Below, one piece after another: positions 59,294 to 64,000 of a DNA stretch of 64,000 nucleotides; within the stretch, counting starts at the first letter, position 1; each line of letters opens with the position of its first letter. The stretch comes from Lachnospiraceae bacterium (lineage in GTDB: Bacteria; Bacillota; Clostridia; Lachnospirales; Lachnospiraceae), in NCBI GenBank assembly GCA_017503735.1, contig JAFVSN010000049.1:1-64000 (forward strand). The letters are read 5' to 3'. Under the pieces are notes generated by a model. The model had not been told where the DNA came from and did not search any database. It saw only the letters and a program-made list of their open reading frames with translations. The position numbers were made by a program, and so were the translations under genes.

Positions 59294-59608
59294 ATGGAAG
59301 GAAAGATTCTTGTAACGACAGAGGCATTAAGAACTACGGCGACCGAGTTTCAGAGTGCAATGACACAGGTTCAGAATTATACATCTTTGATGGTAGATCA
59401 GGTAAATGGATTAAGCGCAAAGTTTCAGGGTGAAGCGGCACAGGCATATATTAATAAATTCAATATGTTGCAGGATGATATAACAAAGCTGGCAAACATG
59501 ATAAATGAACATGTGACGGATTTGAATGATATGGCTACGATGTATGAAAGCGGAGAGAACAAAAATGTTGGAAGTGCACAGGCATTATCCGGCGATATAC
59601 TTATATAA
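59294..59608 (+). CDS. WXG100 protein (FQG variant), probable partner of the EsxA-like protein
   Basis: The 104-residue protein has the helix-turn-helix fold with 'LSAKFQGEAAQAYINKF', where Phe replaces the usual Trp (F-Q-G). 'MATMYESGE' near the C-terminus fits Y-x-x-x-[D/E]. AGGAGGTG is the RBS. With the preceding gene it probably encodes a heterodimer. A terminator-like hairpin follows. Confidence 0.88.
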   Translation: MEGKILVTTEALRTTATEFQSAMTQVQNYTSLMVDQVNGLSAKFQGEAAQAYINKFNMLQDDITKLANMINEHVTDLNDMATMYESGENKNVGSAQALSGDILI

Positions 59609-59625
59609 GTTCAGAACGAGATCAG

Positions 59626-59654
59626 ACCAAGGCATACTATTGTGCCTTGGTTTT
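59626..59654 (+). terminator. Partial terminator after the WXG100 genes
   Basis: ACCAAGGCA (59626-59634) pairs with TGCCTTGGT (59643-59651), an eight-base loop and a short TTTT tract. The weak U-tract suggests it reduces rather than stops transcription into the phosphatase gene, leaving the WXG100 genes more expressed. Confidence 0.65.
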
Positions 59655-59678
59655 GGTCAGTAAGGAGAGTATCAACAA

Positions 59679-60413
59679 ATGAGATTGCGGATTGGTACAT
59701 ATACAAAGCCGGGAACACGTCCGGTAAATGAAGATTATGTTATGACACATATGAAAGATGGTAGGTTATTAGCTGTTGTTGCAGACGGACTGGGAGGACA
59801 CGACAAGGGGGAGGTGGCCTCTAAACATGTGGCGGAATATATAAAGGAACATTTTTGTTTCGAAAATGATGCAGAGGAAGAATTGAGAAGAGTAATAAAT
59901 GAAGCGCAGAATTCTTTGCTAGAACTACAACGCAAAGAAAAAGCAGTGAATGCAATGAAATCAACAGTGGTAGTCCTTGCAATAAAAGATGGGGCGGGTT
60001 ATATCGCACATGTAGGAGATTCAAGAGGTTACGTGTTTGATAAAAAGAAACGTTATAAAAGAACAATAGACCATAGTGTCCCACAGATGCTGGCCTTGGC
60101 AGGGGACATAAAGGAAAAGGATATCAGAAATCATACAGAAAGAAGTAGTTTACTTCGGGTACTTGGTTCCCCATGGGAAAAAGAGGCTGTTGAGAGTAGT
60201 GAGCCGATTGACCTGAAGGGGGTAAGGGCTTTTTTGTTATGTTCTGATGGATTCTGGGAATTAATCACTGAGAGGGATATGATGAAGTGCTTAAAAAATT
60301 CGAAATCGCCGGAAGAGTGGTTATTAGAAATGGCAGAAATAATTGACAATAACGGTAAAGGAAACGAGATGGATAATTATACTGCCGGCGCGGTATTTGT
60401 TTTGGAGGATTAG
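59679..60413 (+). CDS. PP2C-type Ser/Thr protein phosphatase
   Basis: The 244-residue protein has all main PP2C motifs: 'RPVNEDY' (residues 14-20), 'VADGLGGHDKGE' with metal-binding D36, 'HVGDSRGYVF', 'LLCSDGFWELI' and 'DNYTAGAVFV'. These are metal-dependent cytosolic phosphatases. It is one of two PP2C genes in a row, upstream of an FHA protein and a kinase, so it probably reverses phosphorylation by that kinase, including on the FHA-containing secretion ATPase partners. Confidence 0.93.
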   Translation: MRLRIGTYTKPGTRPVNEDYVMTHMKDGRLLAVVADGLGGHDKGEVASKHVAEYIKEHFCFENDAEEELRRVINEAQNSLLELQRKEKAVNAMKSTVVVLAIKDGAGYIAHVGDSRGYVFDKKKRYKRTIDHSVPQMLALAGDIKEKDIRNHTERSSLLRVLGSPWEKEAVESSEPIDLKGVRAFLLCSDGFWELITERDMMKCLKNSKSPEEWLLEMAEIIDNNGKGNEMDNYTAGAVFVLED

Positions 60414-60414
60414 A

Positions 60415-61206
60415 ATGGGTAAATTGGAACTGACAAGAAGAGAAAGCTATACCAACGCATTGTACCAAATTGAAGAATTTAGCACAATCGGAACCTGCGA
60501 GATGCAAGAGGATACTACGGGAAGTGGAATTGCCGGTAACACATCTGTAATGGTTTTGTGTGACGGAATAGGAGGATTGGAGCGCGGTGAATTGGCATCC
60601 AAAATTGCTGTAGATACCATATTAAAATGTGCAGAAGAGTATGTTTGGAAGGAAAGACCAATTGATTTTTTACAGTTTTTAATTGAAGAGGCGAATGATG
60701 CAGTGTTTGGCTTAAACGATGAAAGAGGAACTCCGATACAAGGAGGTTGCACAGTAGTGATTACACTTACGATAGGGCGAAAGTTGTACTGGGCTAATGT
60801 CGGAGATTCAAGAGCATACATAATAAAACAAGGTGAAATGCAACAATTGACGAGAGATCACAATTATGGAGAGTTATTAAGACGTCAACTGGAACAGGAG
60901 GTAATAACACAAGAAGAATATGGCGAGAATATTGCAAAAGGAGCGGCACTGACCAGCTATCTTGGGATGGGAGAGTTAAAGGAATGGTTCGTATGCCGTG
61001 AGCCGATTTTGCTTGACCGTGATGAGGTGGTGTTGTTGGAATCTGATGGATTGTATAAGTTGCTCGACGAAGAAGAGATTATGCAAATTGTAAGGAGAAA
61101 TGTAAGAAGTCTGGATGTAGTAGGTGAAGAGCTGCTGCTATGTGCAAAAAAGAATGTGACAAATTATCAGGATAATACAAGTATTTTACTTCTAAGAATA
61201 AAATAA
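60415..61206 (+). CDS. PP2C-family phosphatase with altered motif 1
   Basis: The ATG at 60415 follows TTGGAGGA, giving 263 residues; the frame extends upstream within the first phosphatase gene but lacks a signal there. 'VLCDGIGGLERGE' (D50), 'WANVGDSRAYII', 'LLESDGLYKLL' and 'DNTSILLL' are present. The usual N-E-D motif reads Q-E-D (residues 31-33). An extra segment at about 165-185 gives it a longer flap. It may have different metal handling or substrate choice from the first phosphatase; two phosphatases per kinase is notable. Confidence 0.88.
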   Translation: MGKLELTRRESYTNALYQIEEFSTIGTCEMQEDTTGSGIAGNTSVMVLCDGIGGLERGELASKIAVDTILKCAEEYVWKERPIDFLQFLIEEANDAVFGLNDERGTPIQGGCTVVITLTIGRKLYWANVGDSRAYIIKQGEMQQLTRDHNYGELLRRQLEQEVITQEEYGENIAKGAALTSYLGMGELKEWFVCREPILLDRDEVVLLESDGLYKLLDEEEIMQIVRRNVRSLDVVGEELLLCAKKNVTNYQDNTSILLLRIK

Positions 61207-61217
61207 CGGAGGATAGC

Positions 61218-62075
61218 ATGGAAATGAATAAGGTACAGTGTTTAAATGGTCATTGGTTCGATGCGGATAAATATTCTGTTTGTCCACATTGCGGAGCGGG
61301 AAAGAATGCAGGTGATGTGACAGGGGAACCGGAAACATCGATGTCAACAGGAGAGGATTCATCGGAGCGGATAAAGAAGAAGGGACTTTTTTGGAATCGA
61401 AAAGAGAAGAATAAGGAGTCGGAAATCGGAACAACCGGTGGCGTGTCGGAGGCGGCAAGGAGTATTAATACTGTGGGAATACCATATGGTAGTTCTGTTA
61501 TACACAGTGTTACGACAAACCCGAAAGAAATGCCGATTAATCCGGAGGGGCTTGAGGAACATAAGCTTCCTAATACAGAGGTGCTATTTAAGCCGGTAGT
61601 TCAAAATGCTGATGTAGAGAAAACCGAAAAGGAAAAGGTTCCGAAGAAGGAGGAACAGGATATATCGACAGTAAGAAGAGAGATTGATGATATTAAAACA
61701 ATTAGTATTTATGCGAATGTGCAAGGTGAAGAACCTGTTACCGGATGGCTAGTGGGTGTTCGAGGTGAGTATAGAGGAAGTTCATTTAATTTAAAGGCAG
61801 GAGTGAATGTGATTAGCAGGGATGCCGGTTCCTACATATGTTTGAAAAAGGATGCCCAAGTATCAAGAGGAAAGCATGCAACTATCATATATGAACCGAA
61901 AAAGAAGGTCTTTTATCTGGGGGAGGGAGATAATACAATGACTTATTGTAATGACGAACTGGTTTGTGGAAAACAGGAGTTAAAACCTTATGATTCGATT
62001 GAAGTAGGCGGGGGATTGTACCTGTTTGTACCGTTTTGTGGGGAAAGGTTTGATTGGGATAAGGCTGAAGAATAA
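61218..62075 (+). CDS. Zinc-ribbon and FHA-domain protein
   Basis: The 285-residue protein begins with a zinc ribbon (C8, then 'CPHCG' with C22 and C25, first knuckle 'CLNGHWF'). A disordered charged linker with many Glu/Lys follows, and a C-terminal FHA domain (about 190-275) contains 'QVSRGKHATIIY' (conserved S-R-x-x-H) and 'NTMTYCNDE'. FHA domains bind phosphothreonine. Lying between phosphatase and kinase genes, it is a likely kinase substrate or adaptor. CGGAGGAT is the RBS. Confidence 0.85.
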   Translation: MEMNKVQCLNGHWFDADKYSVCPHCGAGKNAGDVTGEPETSMSTGEDSSERIKKKGLFWNRKEKNKESEIGTTGGVSEAARSINTVGIPYGSSVIHSVTTNPKEMPINPEGLEEHKLPNTEVLFKPVVQNADVEKTEKEKVPKKEEQDISTVRREIDDIKTISIYANVQGEEPVTGWLVGVRGEYRGSSFNLKAGVNVISRDAGSYICLKKDAQVSRGKHATIIYEPKKKVFYLGEGDNTMTYCNDELVCGKQELKPYDSIEVGGGLYLFVPFCGERFDWDKAEE

Positions 62076-62092
62076 GCGGAGGAAAGCGACAT

Positions 62093-63943
62093 ATGCAAAA
62101 GAGATGCAGTAATTGTTTTGAATTATATGAAGATATTGATGAGATGTGTCCACATTGTGGATATTCCTTTGGAGATAAGGCAGAAGAGGCATACTTCTTA
62201 CAACCGGGAACGGCATTAAACAGAAACAAGTATATTGTAGGGAAAAAGGTCGGACAAGGTGGTTTTGGCATTATTTATAAAGCGTGGGATACCGGTTTGC
62301 AACGGGTTGTTGCGATAAAAGAATTCTTTCCAGTATCTATGGTGACACGTAGTGAAGGACAAAAGGAAGTGATTGTATTCTCATCAAAAAGAGAAAGCGA
62401 TTATGTAAAGCATCTTGAAAAATTCCGCAGAGAGGCTAGAATAATGAGTCTCTTTACGGATTCAGTAAACTGTATTAAGACATATGATATTTTTGAGGAA
62501 AACGGGACTGCATATATAGTAATGGAATATTGTGATGCTCCAACATTGAAAATTTTTATTAAGGCAAGAAAAGGAGAACTATTGCCGGAGAAAGAAGTGA
62601 TTGAAATCATTTCACAGGTGTTGTCCGGCTTACAGGAAATTCATGCAAAAGGGGTTTATCATCTGGATATCGCATTGGACAATATTTTTATTAAACAACA
62701 AGAGAATGGAACGAAGATAACGATAATATATGACTTTGGAGCCGCTTGCTTAGAACGTGAACTTAGAAAGAGGCTCGATGATGAAATTGTTGTAAAACCC
62801 GGATTTAGTCCGGCAGAACAATACAAAAGGAATGGAAAAATCGGACCGTGGACAGACATTTATGCGGTAGGAGCCAACTTATATTATCTTTTAACGGGAG
62901 TGGTTCCGTTAGAGGCAACGGATAGAGAACATGAAGATGCATTGGAGGAGCCGGCAAAGTTAGAGATGATTTCTCCTGCAATTAACAATGCGACATTACG
63001 TGCAATGGCATTAAATCCGGAATTAAGATATAAAAATGCAAAGGAATTCCTAGAGGATTTAAAAAAGGAAAAGGTAAGAAGCGATAAAGAGGAAGCGTTA
63101 CATAGGAAAAAGGCCAGAAATAGATTTGTAGCCTTAGTATCTACTGTGCTTGTAGTAGCGGCGGCACTTATTTTTTTCATCGGCTATACAAAGGGACGTA
63201 TATTTGAGGATGAAATCACTATGTGGGTGGTTTCGGATTCGGATTTGGTTATGGAACGGAAACGTTATGAGGAAGTAATAAGTTCATTTCACGAATATTA
63301 TCCGCAAGTACAAGTAAATTTGAAGGTGATGAGCAGTAGTGAATTAGAATCCGATTTTTTTGCTGTGCGGGATGAAGATAAGCCGGATCTGTTAGAGACA
63401 ACAAAGGCTTCAGAGGAATTACTCGAAAAATGCAAATCGCTTTCTTCTGTGTTAAATGAAAATAAGGGAGGTTTTATTAACGGACTTCGAGAAGAAATTG
63501 TTTCCGATAACGCAAAACAAGTTCCGTTAGGTTTATATATGACGGTAGTGTATAAGCAAGCCAACGTAGATTTGGATATGCTTTCGGCAGTCAGTGCATT
63601 TGACTTTATGAATGATGCGGGCGGATATGTAGAAAGTGATACAACAATATATGCTATGGTGCAGAAAAATGTAGCGGGAAGATATGAGGTTGTTGCAGGA
63701 AACAAGAAGGAAGCATATCTGGCAGAGAAGTTTAGTGTGTTTTCCAGAGGAATCAATAAGGAAAAAGCTGCAAAAGCGTTGTTGGGGTATATGTTAACAG
63801 ATGTGGGACAAGAGAAACTACATATTGCCTATAAGAGTGACTATCTGCCAATATCTGAATCAATATTTGGACTGTATGTAGATGAAGTGTTTAGGGAACT
63901 GGACTTTTTAAAAGAGTCTATAGATGAGTATGTAATAAAGTAA
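62093..63943 (+). CDS. Membrane Ser/Thr kinase with zinc ribbon and extracellular solute-binding-like domain
   Basis: The 616-residue protein has an N-terminal zinc ribbon ('CSNCFE', 'CPHCGYSF', residues 5-25). The Hanks-type kinase domain (about 46-315) has the G loop 'VGQGGFGIIY', K76, a catalytic loop 'YHLDIALDN' (D192, N197; the usual HRD Arg is Leu), DFG at 214-216, and 'GFSPAEQY'. One membrane helix lies at about 343-366. The extracellular 245 residues look like an ABC-type family 1 solute-binding protein ('YEEVISSFHEYYPQVQVNLK', 'KQVPLGLYMTVVYKQANVDL'). Normal PknB-like kinases carry PASTA domains instead. The protein would sense a small ligand outside and phosphorylate targets inside. 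Confidence 0.9.
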   Translation: MQKRCSNCFELYEDIDEMCPHCGYSFGDKAEEAYFLQPGTALNRNKYIVGKKVGQGGFGIIYKAWDTGLQRVVAIKEFFPVSMVTRSEGQKEVIVFSSKRESDYVKHLEKFRREARIMSLFTDSVNCIKTYDIFEENGTAYIVMEYCDAPTLKIFIKARKGELLPEKEVIEIISQVLSGLQEIHAKGVYHLDIALDNIFIKQQENGTKITIIYDFGAACLERELRKRLDDEIVVKPGFSPAEQYKRNGKIGPWTDIYAVGANLYYLLTGVVPLEATDREHEDALEEPAKLEMISPAINNATLRAMALNPELRYKNAKEFLEDLKKEKVRSDKEEALHRKKARNRFVALVSTVLVVAAALIFFIGYTKGRIFEDEITMWVVSDSDLVMERKRYEEVISSFHEYYPQVQVNLKVMSSSELESDFFAVRDEDKPDLLETTKASEELLEKCKSLSSVLNENKGGFINGLREEIVSDNAKQVPLGLYMTVVYKQANVDLDMLSAVSAFDFMNDAGGYVESDTTIYAMVQKNVAGRYEVVAGNKKEAYLAEKFSVFSRGINKEKAAKALLGYMLTDVGQEKLHIAYKSDYLPISESIFGLYVDEVFRELDFLKESIDEYVIK

Positions 63944-63955
63944 GGAGATGATTTC

Positions 63956-64000
63956 ATGAAGTTATGTATGGGCTGCATGGAGATGTTTGAGGATAAATTT
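63956..64000 (+). CDS. Start of a further zinc-ribbon protein (partial)
   Basis: After AAGGAGATG, the ATG at 63956 opens a frame of 15 codons to the window edge. It starts 'MKLCMGCMEMFEDKF', with the same C-x-x-C plus hydrophobic pattern as the zinc ribbon of the kinase upstream. It is probably another kinase or signalling protein of the cluster; nothing more can be said. Confidence 0.6.
   Translation, partial: MKLCMGCMEMFEDKF

Overview
The window reads as chromosomal DNA of an anaerobic Gram-positive bacterium of the class Clostridia, most likely a Lachnospiraceae-type gut organism. The evidence is strong Shine-Dalgarno sites, consensus sigma-A promoters, a Rex regulator, the IscU-like/GGGtGRT protein pair, LytTR-DUF3021 regulation, an OadB-type sodium pump subunit and a Firmicutes-style type VII secretion locus. 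No rRNA, tRNA, insertion sequence, phage gene or CRISPR array was seen. This placement is inferred from gene content, not from a marker gene.

Layout. 1-5043: small stand-alone enzymes (two GNAT acetyltransferases, two Nudix hydrolases, a Tam-like methyltransferase, a HAD phosphatase) and small unknowns. 5053-6113: a Fic-family gene whose promoter lies between perfect inverted repeats. 6196-12186: a MerR regulator with tandem C-terminal domains, a chemoreceptor, and a LytTR-DUF3021-ABC exporter operon. 12451-19254: fruK-like kinase, rex, an AcpS-NnrE-NnrD fusion, alr, mazF and a CNNM/CBS protein. 19343-23206: a PH-domain gene on the minus strand, then the nucleoside salvage genes deoD-deoC-cdd, then hslO and a CxxC-rich small protein. 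23209-27514: a 352-bp near-palindrome, a lipoprotein gene and a two-component system; the last two share one 54-bp promoter element. 27619-31898: tautomerase and dCMP deaminase (minus strand), then the IscU-like/GGGtGRT pair with the codon bias of highly expressed genes, then small membrane proteins. 32018-34777: tandem duplicated lipoproteins. 34820-41398: ABC-F protein behind a long structured leader, a heterodimeric ABC exporter and an AraC-GGDEF fusion. 41667-45314: a 1215-residue GH2 glycosidase. 45356-48535: a second long inverted repeat, a phosphate transporter with a phased Pho-box-like array, its DUF47 partner and a DUF368 protein. 48633-49925 (minus): oadB with a tiny membrane partner, preceded by a riboswitch-like leader.

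50283-64000 is the most distinctive region. An XRE regulator points away from a co-directional cluster of at least 14 genes: an FHA-FtsK/SpoIIIE ATPase of the EssC type, a LytTR regulator, an unknown protein, a YukD/EsaB-like protein, six small helical WXG100-type or related proteins, two PP2C phosphatases, an FHA protein, a Ser/Thr kinase with an extracellular solute-binding-protein-like domain, and the start of a further zinc-ribbon protein. It looks like a type VIIb secretion system physically joined to a phospho-signalling module: kinase and phosphatases would set a phosphorylation state read by the two FHA domains, one of them on the secretion motor itself. EsaA, EssA and EssB are not seen before the window ends. 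The cluster is visibly more A+T-rich than the housekeeping genes to its left, which suggests acquisition.

Other regulatory DNA of note: the Fic operator, the Pho-box array before pit, the 54-bp element shared by a lipoprotein and a two-component system, a 22-bp hairpin that buries a Shine-Dalgarno site, and several very long inverted repeats between genes.
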